This document shows, one piece after another, positions 5,222-12,539 of a stretch of DNA of 12,539 nt. Source of the DNA: an uncultured Pseudogracilibacillus sp. Lineage in GTDB: Bacteria; Bacillota; Bacilli; Bacillales; Amphibacillaceae. Positions within the stretch are counted from its first letter, which is position 1, and the number at the start of each line of letters is the position of its first letter. The DNA is taken from contig CALJVC010000132.1 of assembly GCA_937974845.1 (NCBI GenBank), positions 1 to 12,539 on the forward strand, read 5' to 3'. The notes beneath the pieces were generated by a model. That model was not told the origin of the DNA. It did no database searches and was given only the letters and a program-made list of their open reading frames with translations. The position numbers were made by a program, and so were the translations under genes.

Positions 5222-5240
5222 ACAAAAAAGTATGTATAAT
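5212..5240 (+). promoter_or_regulatory. Promoter of the opp operon
   Basis: A consensus TATAAT lies at 5235-5240. The best -35 at 17 bases is ATGGAA (5212-5217), a poor match, which would fit an activator-dependent or repressed promoter. The inferred transcription start near 5247 leaves about 43 bases before the oppA ATG. Confidence 0.55.
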
Positions 5241-5289
5241 TGAAATATGAATTATTTAAATTTTTTTAAAAAGAAGGGGGTTTTTATCA

Positions 5290-6942
5290 ATGAACTGGAG
5301 AAAGTTTTTACTTTCCCTAACGCTCGTGCTTACATTGAGCCTTGTGTTAGTTGCCTGTGGTGGCGGTGACGATGCAGATGTAAGCGATAAAAATGATGGC
5401 GAGGCATCGGACGGCGAATTAGCAGCTGACCAGTCCTTAAACATCAACATCAAAAGTGAGCCACCATCCTTACATCCAGGAACCTCTTCAGATACAACGT
5501 CAAGTGCAGTATTAGACCAAGTATTTGAAGGCTTAACGCGTATCAACCTTGAAGGTGAACCAGAGGAAGCGATGGCTGAGTCTATCGAAGTGTCTGACGA
5601 TGGTTTAACTTATACCTTCAAGATTAGAGAAGATGCTACTTGGAGTAATGGAGATCCTGTAACGGCTGAAGATTTTGAATTTGCATGGAAGTGGGTGCTA
5701 GACCCTGAAAATGCAGACACCGATTACGCTTATCAACTTTACCCTATTAAAGGGGCAGAGGATGCAAAGGAAAACGGTGGATCTTTAGACGATGTCGGGA
5801 TCACTGTCGAGGATGAGAAGACTTTAGTTGTTGAGTTAGAACAACCAACGGACTACTTCTTAGAGTTAACTGCTTTCCACACCTACTATCCTTTAAATAA
5901 AAACGTAGTAGAAAGTAATGACAAGTGGGCTTTAGAAGCAGGCGAAGATTACGTAACAAATGGTCCCTTTACTTTAGTAGAGTGGTCTCATAACGATCGT
6001 ATTATCTTAGAGAAGTTCGAAGAGTATTGGGATGCCGAAAGCGTTCATTTAGAAACGATTACGATGCATATGATCGACGATGAGTCGACAGCTTTACAAA
6101 TGTATGAAAACGATGAGCTTGATTGGATTGGTGACCCAGTAGACGCCATTCCATTAGCGGCGATCGATACGATGAAGGATGCTGGAGAGCTTCACATCTC
6201 TGACCGTGCTGGTTTATACTACTACACTGTAAACCACGATGATGAAGTCTTAAGCAATGTGAACATCCGTAAAGCTCTAGCCCTAGCAATCGATCGACAG
6301 TCTTTAATCGATAACGTTACAAAGAGCGAAGAAAAGCCAGCGATGGCTCTAGTACCACCTTCCATGTTCCCAGAAAATGAGGAAGGCTACTTTGCGGATA
6401 ACGATATCGAAGAGGCGAAAAAATATTTAGAAAAAGGTCTTGAAGAGCTCGGTTTAGATGAGCTACCAAAAATCAAGTTATCCTATAACACAGACGAAGG
6501 ACATGCGGCAATTGCTCAGGCTGTTCAAGATATGTGGAATAGAGAACTTGGTATCAATATCGAATTAAATAACGAAGAGTGGAACGTTTACCTCGATTCC
6601 TTAAGCTCTGGAGACTACCAAATCGGCCGAATTGGCTGGATTGCTGACTTCAACGACGCAATCAACTTCTTAGAGCTTTATGAAACAGCTGGAGGAAACA
6701 ACTACACAAATTGGGAAAATGAAGAATATAAAGAGTTGTTAAAACAATCCCGTGCGGAATTAGATTCCGATAAACGTCAAGAAATTTTACGGGAAGCTGA
6801 AGAATTATTTATGGAAGAACTACCGATTATCCCTATTTACTTCTACACAAACACTTATGCAGTGAAGGATAATGTTAAAGGCATCGAAGCTTTCCCTGTA
6901 GGTGGCTTTAACTTAAAATGGGGTTATATCACAGAAGAATAA
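5290..6942 (+). CDS. oppA: Oligopeptide ABC transporter substrate-binding lipoprotein OppA, 550 aa
   Basis: A lipoprotein signal peptide (basic NWRK, hydrophobic core, lipobox LVAC) gives Cys23 as the lipidated first residue of the mature protein. A Gly/Asp/Glu/Ser-rich linker (24-48) follows. The rest is an SBP_bac_5 (family 5) peptide receptor: INIKSEPPSLHPGTSSDT, YTFKIREDATWSNGDPVTAEDFEFAWKWVLDP and NIRKALALAIDRQ are typical. Length is normal (B. subtilis OppA about 545). It captures oligopeptides outside the membrane and passes them to OppBC; in Bacilli such systems also import signalling peptides. The protein is very acidic. RBS GAAGGGGG lies nine bases before the ATG. First gene of the operon, separated from oppB by a terminator-like hairpin. 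Confidence 0.92.
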   Translation: MNWRKFLLSLTLVLTLSLVLVACGGGDDADVSDKNDGEASDGELAADQSLNINIKSEPPSLHPGTSSDTTSSAVLDQVFEGLTRINLEGEPEEAMAESIEVSDDGLTYTFKIREDATWSNGDPVTAEDFEFAWKWVLDPENADTDYAYQLYPIKGAEDAKENGGSLDDVGITVEDEKTLVVELEQPTDYFLELTAFHTYYPLNKNVVESNDKWALEAGEDYVTNGPFTLVEWSHNDRIILEKFEEYWDAESVHLETITMHMIDDESTALQMYENDELDWIGDPVDAIPLAAIDTMKDAGELHISDRAGLYYYTVNHDDEVLSNVNIRKALALAIDRQSLIDNVTKSEEKPAMALVPPSMFPENEEGYFADNDIEEAKKYLEKGLEELGLDELPKIKLSYNTDEGHAAIAQAVQDMWNRELGINIELNNEEWNVYLDSLSSGDYQIGRIGWIADFNDAINFLELYETAGGNNYTNWENEEYKELLKQSRAELDSDKRQEILREAEELFMEELPIIPIYFYTNTYAVKDNVKGIEAFPVGGFNLKWGYITEE

Positions 6943-6970
6943 GTTGAAACTTAAAAGCAAGTGAAAATGA

Positions 6971-7002
6971 AGTAGGGGTGATTCATTTCACCCCACTTTT
7001 TT
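6971..7002 (+). terminator. Intra-operon terminator between oppA and oppB
   Basis: AGTaGGGGTGA (6971-6981) pairs with TCACCCCACT (6988-6997) with one bulged A and a 6-base loop, followed by TTTTTT (6997-7002). Partial read-through would give more receptor than permease, a common arrangement in solute-binding-protein operons. A weak promoter (TTGTTT 7009, 17 bases, TATACG 7032) may follow but is not convincing. Confidence 0.8.
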
Positions 7003-7096
7003 ATGAATTTGTTTGGTTGTTTTAAAAACGTTATACGTACGATCATCCCTTCATCTTATTCAATCCTCAATAATATTCATCTTTGGAGGTGGAAAA

Positions 7097-8032
7097 ATGT
7101 TTAGATATTTACTTAAGCGACTCGTTTACATATTTATCTCTCTCTTCTTTATTATTACTCTAACCTTCTTTCTCATGAAGGCAGCTCCTGGAGGCCCATT
7201 TGCTTCAGAGAGAAAACTGCCACCAAAATTAGAGGAACAAATGAATGAAGCCTATGGTCTAAACGAGCCGATTCATGTCCAGTATGTCGATTATTTAATA
7301 AGTGTTGCTAAGTGGGATTTTGGCCCTTCCTTTAAGTATGTAGGCCAAAGTGTAAATGACATTATTAGTAGAAGTTTTCCTTATTCATTAATATTAGGTC
7401 TAGAATCGATTCTCCTAGCTCTTTCGATTGGGATCTTACTAGGAGTAATCGCTGCGCTCTATCATAATAAGTTCCCGGATTATACGGCGATGGTTATTGC
7501 CGTTCTTGGAATTTCTGTTCCAAGTTTCGTACTTGCAGCCGTATTGCAGTATGTTTTTGCTTATAAATTACAAGTCTTACCGATCGCTAAGTTTGACTCC
7601 TTTGCCCATACGATTTTACCATCGATCGCTCTAGCGGCGACGCCATTGGCCTTTATCGCCCGGCTTATGCGCTCGAGTATGTTAGAAGTGTTAAATTCTG
7701 ATTATATTAAGACGGCAAAGGCAAAAGGGTTAGGGGCTCGAGTAACGATTTACCGTCACGGTATTCGTAACGCTATTTTGCCCGTTGTATCCTATTTAGG
7801 ACCGCTCGTTGTGGGAATTTTAACGGGTAGTTTTGTTATTGAGACAATCTTTGCGATTCCAGGTTTAGGACGGGAGTTTGTTACAAGTGTAACGAACCGA
7901 GATTATACAGTTATTATGGGAACGACCGTGTTCTATGCGGTACTTTTACTGTTCTCTATCTTAATTGTCGATATTATTTATAGCTTGATCGACCCTCGTA
8001 TCAAGTTAGGTCAGAAAGAGGGGGATCGTTAA
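7097..8032 (+). CDS. oppB: Oligopeptide ABC transporter permease OppB, 311 aa
   Basis: Integral membrane subunit with the N-terminal conserved motif MFRYLLKRLVYIFISLF (helix 1), the AAPGGPF segment (29-35) and an extracellular loop, then five helices of the BPD_transp_1 domain from about 94. The EAA loop that couples to the ATPases is at 203-227 (YIKTAKAKGLG to IRNAILP). Ends with the typical SLIDPRIKLG. With OppC it forms the peptide channel. The ATG at 7097 has RBS GGAGG (7085-7089) seven bases upstream. An in-frame TTG at 7013 would add 28 residues without an RBS or family match and is rejected. The stop is one base before the oppC start. Confidence 0.93.
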   Translation: MFRYLLKRLVYIFISLFFIITLTFFLMKAAPGGPFASERKLPPKLEEQMNEAYGLNEPIHVQYVDYLISVAKWDFGPSFKYVGQSVNDIISRSFPYSLILGLESILLALSIGILLGVIAALYHNKFPDYTAMVIAVLGISVPSFVLAAVLQYVFAYKLQVLPIAKFDSFAHTILPSIALAATPLAFIARLMRSSMLEVLNSDYIKTAKAKGLGARVTIYRHGIRNAILPVVSYLGPLVVGILTGSFVIETIFAIPGLGREFVTSVTNRDYTVIMGTTVFYAVLLLFSILIVDIIYSLIDPRIKLGQKEGDR

Positions 8033-8033
8033 C

Positions 8034-8981
8034 ATGGCAAAACAAGATACATCACAAGAAATAAATCAGTCGTTAACTAAGGAAGATTTTACACCGATTA
8101 CGTATGAGCAGGATCAGGCAGAAAAAATTGTCGGTGAGAGTACCTCGTATTGGAAGGATGCCTGGCGTCGTTTTCGTAAGAATAAATTAGCAATTGCTGG
8201 TATTATTATCATTATTTTATTAGGCGTCATGGCCTTAGTCGGTCCGCACTTAACGGATCACAACTACCGTGATAATGACTTGATGAATGCCAACCAACCA
8301 CCTTCAGCGGAACATTGGTTTGGTACGGATAACTTAGGAAGGGATATGTTTGCCCGGACTTGGGAAGGGGCGAAAATTTCCTTATTTATCGGTTTGACAG
8401 CAGCCTTTATCGACCTTGTGATTGGTGTTATTTGGGGGTCTATTTCAGGCTACATCGGCGGTAGGGTTGATGAGATACTGATGCGGATTGCGGATATATT
8501 ATCGGCCTTACCTTATCTGCTTGTCGTTATTTTGTTAATGGTTGTTTTACCACAAGGATTATGGACCTTAATTATCGCTATGACGATTACTGGATGGATT
8601 AACATGGCCCGGATTGTCCGAGGAGAAGTAATGCGTCTCAAGACGGAAGAATACGTACTTGCTGCCAAGTCCCTTGGTGCCAATACTTTCCGGATTATAG
8701 CGAAACATTTAATTCCGAATATGTTAGGACCTATTCTCGTTACGTTAACTTTAACGGTTCCGACAGCTATTTTTACTGAAGCCTTTTTAAGTTTCTTAGG
8801 TTTAGGGGTTCCGGCTCCGTTAGCTAGTTGGGGAACGATGACATCCGATGGAATTCAGTCTTTACGCTACTATCCGTATCAGCTGTTCTTCCCGGCGTTT
8901 TTCATTTCCTTAACTATGCTAGCCTTTAACGTTGTAGGTGACGGATTACGAGATGCACTAGATCCGAAAGATCGTCGCTAA
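8034..8981 (+). CDS. oppC: Oligopeptide ABC transporter permease OppC, 315 aa
   Basis: Cytoplasmic N-terminus of about 50 residues, then the OppC_N domain (WKDAWRRFRKNKLAIAGIIII, 40-60), a periplasm-side loop with PPSAEHWFGTDNLGRDMFAR (89-108), and the BPD_transp_1 domain. The EAA loop is at 207-229 (YVLAAKSLGA to LIPN). The C-terminal VVGDGLRDALDPK (300-312) is typical. It is clearly the B. subtilis OppC type. RBS AGAGGGGG lies within the end of oppB; the start follows the oppB stop by one base, suggesting translational coupling. Confidence 0.94.
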   Translation: MAKQDTSQEINQSLTKEDFTPITYEQDQAEKIVGESTSYWKDAWRRFRKNKLAIAGIIIIILLGVMALVGPHLTDHNYRDNDLMNANQPPSAEHWFGTDNLGRDMFARTWEGAKISLFIGLTAAFIDLVIGVIWGSISGYIGGRVDEILMRIADILSALPYLLVVILLMVVLPQGLWTLIIAMTITGWINMARIVRGEVMRLKTEEYVLAAKSLGANTFRIIAKHLIPNMLGPILVTLTLTVPTAIFTEAFLSFLGLGVPAPLASWGTMTSDGIQSLRYYPYQLFFPAFFISLTMLAFNVVGDGLRDALDPKDRR

Positions 8982-8996
8982 GGAGGGGAGTACACG

Positions 8997-10031
8997 ATGA
9001 AGAAAATTTTAGAAGTAAACGATTTGCACGTTTCCTTCAATACTTATGGTGGGGAAGTTCAAGCTGTACGTGGTGTTTCCTTTGAGCTGTTTCAAGGAGA
9101 AACATTGGCGATTGTCGGAGAGTCCGGTTCAGGAAAAAGTGTTACCGCCCAATCGATTATGAAGCTAATTGCTGAACCACCAGGTGAATATAAAAAGGGT
9201 TCGATTCTTTTAGAAGGTGTCGATATTTTACAAAAATCTGAAAAAGAAATGCAACGTATTCGTGGGCAAGAAATCGGTATGGTTTTCCAAGACCCGATGA
9301 CATCGTTAAACCCAACGATGAAAGTAGGTCGGCAAATTACAGAAGGGCTTATTAAACACCAAAACATGTCCCGCCAAGAAGCCCATGAACGGGGAATTGA
9401 GTTATTAAAGCTCGTCGGTATTCCTAACCCTGAACGGCGGATTAACCAGTATCCCCATGAGTTTTCTGGTGGGATGCGCCAACGGGTTATGATTGCCATT
9501 GCCCTATCCTGTAATCCGAAGATTTTAATTGCCGACGAACCGACGACGGCCCTAGACGTGACGATTCAAGCACAAATCCTAGATTTATTAAAAGATATTC
9601 AAAAGAAAATGAATACGGCGATTATATTAATTACGCACGACTTAGGTGTAGTAGCGAATACAGCGGATCGCGTAGCGGTGATGTACGGTGGGAAGATTGT
9701 CGAAACCGGCACCGTCGATGAAATTTTCTATAATCCGAAACACCCCTATACATGGGGACTGCTTTCATCGATGCCAAAGCTTCACGATATTAAGGAAGAG
9801 TTAGAGTCTATTCCTGGTTCACCGCCGGATCTTAAGGATCCACCGAAGGGTTGTCCCTTTGTTACCCGTTGTCCCTATGCGATGAAAGTGTGCGATCAGC
9901 ATATGCCGAACTATGAGCAAGTTTCGGATAAGCAACGCACCGCTTGTTGGTTATTAGATGAACGTGCACCTCGTGTGGAACCACCAGCGCATATCCAGGC
10001 AGGAGGCTTGAAAGAAAATGACACAGAGTAG
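8997..10031 (+). CDS. oppD: Oligopeptide ABC transporter ATPase OppD, 344 aa
   Basis: Cytoplasmic ATPase with all catalytic elements: Walker A GESGSGKS (41-48), Q-loop Gln98, signature FSGGMRQR (156-163), Walker B ILIADEP (176-182) and H-loop His214. The C-terminal oligopeptide/dipeptide domain (PKHPYTWGLLSSMP onward) contains four cysteines (286, 292, 299, 317); in related DppD/OppD structures this motif binds a [4Fe-4S] cluster. Pairs with OppF to power OppBC. RBS AAGGAGGGG follows the oppC stop; its last 14 bases overlap oppF. Confidence 0.94.
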   Translation: MKKILEVNDLHVSFNTYGGEVQAVRGVSFELFQGETLAIVGESGSGKSVTAQSIMKLIAEPPGEYKKGSILLEGVDILQKSEKEMQRIRGQEIGMVFQDPMTSLNPTMKVGRQITEGLIKHQNMSRQEAHERGIELLKLVGIPNPERRINQYPHEFSGGMRQRVMIAIALSCNPKILIADEPTTALDVTIQAQILDLLKDIQKKMNTAIILITHDLGVVANTADRVAVMYGGKIVETGTVDEIFYNPKHPYTWGLLSSMPKLHDIKEELESIPGSPPDLKDPPKGCPFVTRCPYAMKVCDQHMPNYEQVSDKQRTACWLLDERAPRVEPPAHIQAGGLKENDTE

Positions 10032-11031
10032 AGAAAAGCTTGTCGAAATTCGCAATTTAAAAAAGTATTTTCCTATCGATCGAAAGAACGTCCTTAAGGC
10101 GGTCGATGGCTTAAATTTCGACATTTATAAAGGTGAAACGTTCGGTCTAGTCGGTGAATCAGGCTGTGGAAAATCAACAACCGGTCGAACGATTATGAGA
10201 CTTTACGATCGTACCGAAGGACAGGTGCTGTTTAAAGGGGAGGATGTTCATGCTCCGAAGTCGAAGAAGGAATTACGACAATTAAACCGTAGCATGCAGA
10301 TGATTTTCCAAGATCCTTATGCATCCTTGAACCCTCGGATGACGATTACTGATATTATTGCAGAAGGTTTAGATATCCATGGTCTCGTTGATTCAAAGGA
10401 AGAGCGGAACGAGAAGGTAATTGAACTATTAGAAACGGTCGGATTAAATAAGGAGCATGGGAATCGTTATCCCCATGAGTTTAGTGGAGGACAACGACAA
10501 CGAATCGGTATTGCTCGGGCTTTAGCGGTTAATCCGGAGTTTATTGTGGCTGACGAACCAATCTCAGCTTTAGACGTATCGATCCAGGCGCAAATCGTAA
10601 ACCTCTTGAAACGTCTTCAGGAGGAAAAAGGGCTAACCTATCTCTTTATTGCCCATGACCTGTCGATGGTACGCCATATTAGTGATCGGGTCGGTGTCAT
10701 GTATTTAGGTAACATGGTAGAAATAGCATCGAGTGAAAAGCTATATACTAACCCTTTACATCCTTATACACGCGTGTTATTAAGTGCCGTTCCTTTACCT
10801 GATCCTGCTTTAGAGAGAAAGCGTGAACGGATTAAGGTGAAAGGGGAATTACCGAGCCCAATCAATCCACCAAGTGGCTGTATTTTCCGTACACGTTGTC
10901 CTTTTGCCACGGAGGTATGTAAGGAAGTCAAGCCGACTTTACAGGAAAGGGAAGATTCCCAATTTGTTGCCTGTCATATGTACGATGAAGAATATAGCTC
11001 TCTATTTAAAGAGCATGCAAGGCCAGAATAA
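10018..11031 (+). CDS. oppF: Oligopeptide ABC transporter ATPase OppF, 337 aa
   Basis: Second ATPase of the importer. Walker A GESGCGKS (46-53), Q-loop Gln98, signature FSGGQRQR (155-162), Walker B FIVADEP (175-181) and H-loop His213 are intact. The C-terminal oligo_HPY region has four cysteines (288, 294, 301, 319) in the same arrangement as OppD. The sequence KYFPIDR near the N-terminus is typical of OppF/DppF. RBS AGGAGG (10001-10006) is inside oppD; the 14-base overlap with oppD implies coupled translation and matched amounts. Last gene of the operon, followed by a strong terminator. Confidence 0.94.
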   Translation: MTQSREKLVEIRNLKKYFPIDRKNVLKAVDGLNFDIYKGETFGLVGESGCGKSTTGRTIMRLYDRTEGQVLFKGEDVHAPKSKKELRQLNRSMQMIFQDPYASLNPRMTITDIIAEGLDIHGLVDSKEERNEKVIELLETVGLNKEHGNRYPHEFSGGQRQRIGIARALAVNPEFIVADEPISALDVSIQAQIVNLLKRLQEEKGLTYLFIAHDLSMVRHISDRVGVMYLGNMVEIASSEKLYTNPLHPYTRVLLSAVPLPDPALERKRERIKVKGELPSPINPPSGCIFRTRCPFATEVCKEVKPTLQEREDSQFVACHMYDEEYSSLFKEHARPE

Positions 11032-11033
11032 AG

Positions 11034-11079
11034 AAAACCACCTCTAGCAAGATAAAAAACTTTCTAGAGGTGGTTTTTT
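11034..11079. terminator. Bidirectional terminator between oppF and ypmS
   Basis: AAAACCACCTCTAG (11034-11047) and CTAGAGGTGGTTTT (11064-11077) are perfect 14-bp arms. TTTTTT follows on the plus strand; on the minus strand the arm itself ends in TTTT and continues CTTTATT. It begins three bases after the oppF stop and ends five bases before the ypmS stop, so it serves both converging units. Confidence 0.92.
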
Positions 11080-11084
11080 GTTTA

Positions 11085-11675
11085 TTATTGTGAACGGTGA
11101 CTTAGGGCGAAAATAATTTCATCATTTTTTAAATCGAAACGTTCTACCCGAAGCCTTGTCTCCTGTCTATTAATTCCTTGAAAGTTAAGGTAGATTAGCT
11201 CCTCTTCTGGGGAAACGAGCACCCAGTCCGGTAGGTCGAGGAGGTTAGATACATGATGTAGAATGTACCGTTGGGGGAGGGTGATACTCCCTAGGCTAAT
11301 TCTTTCTAAGGAAAGCACGAGATTACCTGTCGAAGTGACAAAGGGTTCAAAGCGGGCAATTAAGGGTAAATCTCGATGAAGGATTTGGATATCACCTTTC
11401 AGACGAACATCTTCTTCTAGAAAAATAGTAAACTTTGCTTCTTCCTCTTGAAAAAAAGCATTGATGAAGTTTGCTAAGTCTTCTTTATTCGTATGTAATT
11501 GTAATTCTCCTTCCGTTGGGGCGAAAGAGTCGGAATCAGCAGGGAGTTCGACAGGGGACGATTGAAAAAGTGGATATACGAAAAACCCTACAACGGCAAG
11601 GAGTAGAAGGTTGAAGCTTAATAGTATGAAAAAGCTAATTTTCCATTTATTATGGCCAGTCGTAACTCCCTTCAA
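11085..11675 (-). CDS. ypmS: YpmS-like DUF2140 membrane protein, 196 aa
   Basis: One N-terminal transmembrane helix (about 12-35, ISFFILLSFNLLLLAVVGFFV) anchors an extracytoplasmic domain. LHTNKEDLANFINAFF, the VRLKGDIQILHRDLPLIARFEP block, the segment from SLERISLGSITLPQRYIL, and a YLNFQGINRQETRLRVERFDLKNDEIIF C-terminus fit DUF2140 (YpmS). Function is unknown. It directly follows ypmR, as in B. subtilis, supporting the call. Start: a GTG at 11684 lies against AAGG with no spacing, while TTG at 11675 is eight bases after AAGGG and is preferred; no ATG is available. If GTG is used the protein has 199 residues. Confidence 0.82.
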   Translation of the reverse strand: MKGVTTGHNKWKISFFILLSFNLLLLAVVGFFVYPLFQSSPVELPADSDSFAPTEGELQLHTNKEDLANFINAFFQEEEAKFTIFLEEDVRLKGDIQILHRDLPLIARFEPFVTSTGNLVLSLERISLGSITLPQRYILHHVSNLLDLPDWVLVSPEEELIYLNFQGINRQETRLRVERFDLKNDEIIFALSHRSQ

Positions 11676-11686
11676 TTTTACCACCC

Positions 11687-12484
11687 TTACTTTTTAAGAT
11701 GACGAATGATTTGATTGGCAATCGTTTCGTACCCTTGATAATTTGGATGAAACAGGTCGTCGGCTAACAACTCCTCCAAACGTTGGGCGAAGACTTGGTC
11801 GATGGGGATAAAAAAGGCATCCTCCGCTTTAGTTACTTCTTCCTTCGTCTGTTCGTTCCATCTTGAAATTAAGGCATGCACTTCCTCCTGGGAGGCAAAA
11901 ATTTGTGCAAAAGGATTATAGAAGCCGATTGCATATATTTTAACCTTAGGATTTATTTGGCGTATTTCCTGTAATATGCTTTCAATATGTTTAGCATACT
12001 GTTTTTGTGCAGTTTCGACAACTTCTTGATTAATTTGTATTTTATGTTTTTTGATAAGACTGACAAGATCGTTTGCACCGATGGTAAATACGACCATGTC
12101 TGCTTCGCGAATTGCCGAAACAACGTCGTCTTCTTTTAAGGTATTCAGTAAATCTGTAGATTTATAACCACTTTTACTATAATTTTTTATTGTAACAAAA
12201 CAATCCTCCTCGGCCAGTTGCCTTTTTAAACTACCGAGATATCCACCGGCTTCCTTTTCATCACCGATTCCGGCTGTTAAAGAATCGCCAAGACCGACGA
12301 TTTGTACTGGGGAAGCTTCGTTTCCTTTTTCACCGAAGTTTCCAAAGCAGTACCTCTGTTCTTCGGTTTGTTCTTCAGTCGTTGTCGGTGCGGTTAAAAA
12401 GGAGAAAAACCTTTCCGGTAGTACGAAAAGTAGTAAGACGAGGAGGAAGAGTCCAAGAAAGATTGTACGCTTTTGTAAGGGCAT
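11687..12484 (-). CDS. ypmR: YpmR-like SGNH/GDSL hydrolase, membrane-anchored, 265 aa
   Basis: A signal-anchor helix (residues 7-22) is followed by a low-complexity TAPTTTEEQTEEQ linker and an SGNH hydrolase domain. Block I GLGDSLTAG has the nucleophile Ser68; Gly106 (SKSGYKS) is block II; GAND (136-139) provides Asn138; DLFHP gives Asp243 and His246 of block V. All catalytic residues are present, so it should be an active esterase/lipase-type enzyme outside the membrane; substrate unknown. Start: ATG 12484 lies eight bases after AGGTGG; the upstream in-frame GTG at 12496 is part of that RBS. The ypmS coding frame begins about 11 bases after its stop. Confidence 0.87.
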   Translation of the reverse strand: MPLQKRTIFLGLFLLVLLLFVLPERFFSFLTAPTTTEEQTEEQRYCFGNFGEKGNEASPVQIVGLGDSLTAGIGDEKEAGGYLGSLKRQLAEEDCFVTIKNYSKSGYKSTDLLNTLKEDDVVSAIREADMVVFTIGANDLVSLIKKHKIQINQEVVETAQKQYAKHIESILQEIRQINPKVKIYAIGFYNPFAQIFASQEEVHALISRWNEQTKEEVTKAEDAFFIPIDQVFAQRLEELLADDLFHPNYQGYETIANQIIRHLKK

Positions 12485-12521
12485 CGTGCATTCCACCTAA
12501 TAAAAGATAGTATGTACATTT

Positions 12522-12527
12522 AGTATA
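12522..12527 (-). promoter_or_regulatory. Candidate -10 box of the ypmR-ypmS operon
   Basis: TATACT read on the minus strand, about 38 bases upstream of the ypmR start. The matching -35 would fall just beyond the window edge, so only half the promoter can be seen. Confidence 0.3.
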
Positions 12528-12539
12528 AAGCAAAAGAAG

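Noticed and set aside
5256..5546. Minus-strand open frame across the opp promoter and oppA start
   Set aside because: Antisense to the oppA signal peptide and linker; no family resemblance, and its reading depends on the acidic sense codons.
6059..6289. Minus-strand open frame inside oppA
   Set aside because: Antisense shadow with no domain.
7013..7096. TTG-initiated 28-residue extension of OppB
   Set aside because: No RBS, no match to the conserved OppB N-terminus, and the ATG at 7097 has an ideal GGAGG.
9092..9499. 135-codon minus-strand open frame inside oppD
   Set aside because: Antisense to Walker A and signature regions, a frequent artefact in ABC ATPase genes; no domain.
12485..12496. 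GTG start four codons upstream for YpmR
   Set aside because: The GTG is part of the RBS AGGTGG that serves the ATG at 12484.
1..12539. Mobile element, CRISPR array, prophage, toxin-antitoxin or defence system
   Set aside because: No transposase, integrase, regularly spaced repeats or defence-type domains; all intergenic gaps are under about 260 bases and carry promoters or terminators of the flanking genes.

Overview
The window looks like a chromosomal segment of a low-to-moderate G+C, Gram-positive Bacillaceae bacterium. The evidence is strong AGGAGG-type ribosome binding sites, TTG/GTG-capable starts, a Bacillus-type oppABCDF operon, and homologues of the Bacillus subtilis genes ypuA, ypmR, ypmS, a YuzB-like DUF1450 gene and a YojM-like Cu/Zn superoxide dismutase. 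Exported proteins (OppA, the YpuA homologue) are markedly acidic, which fits an alkaliphilic or moderately salt-loving relative, but this is inference.

Layout. 1-129: 3' end of a superoxide dismutase gene, closed by a terminator (161-186). 187-1524: an MFS efflux-type transporter behind a leader that carries a 6-codon ORF with a strong RBS and mutually exclusive RNA pairings, one of which would cover the transporter's RBS. 1523-1613: a compound terminator. 1726-2331: a stand-alone HAAS-domain membrane protein. 2588-3232: a membrane-anchored lysozyme-like (CwlT/PF13702-type) protein. 3324-3701: RidA enamine/imine deaminase, convergent with a small Cys-rich DUF1450 protein (3727-3975, minus) whose last codons lie inside the shared terminator hairpin. 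4133-5038: YpuA-like DUF1002 secreted protein, divergent from DUF1450, with its own promoter and terminator.

5290-11031: a complete oligopeptide ABC importer. The lipoprotein receptor OppA captures peptides, OppB and OppC form the channel, and OppD and OppF hydrolyse ATP. A hairpin with a T-run lies between oppA and oppB and probably lets the receptor be made in excess. An 8-bp inverted repeat and a CodY-box-like sequence precede oppA. oppB-C-D-F are tightly packed, with oppD and oppF overlapping. 11034-11079: bidirectional terminator. 11085-12484 (minus): ypmR-ypmS pair, an SGNH/GDSL hydrolase anchored to the membrane followed by a DUF2140 membrane protein.

Most of this is ordinary core Bacillaceae gene content, and I see no mobile element, CRISPR array, tRNA or rRNA. 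The element most worth testing is the leader of the MFS gene, whose architecture resembles translation-attenuation leaders of antibiotic resistance genes.
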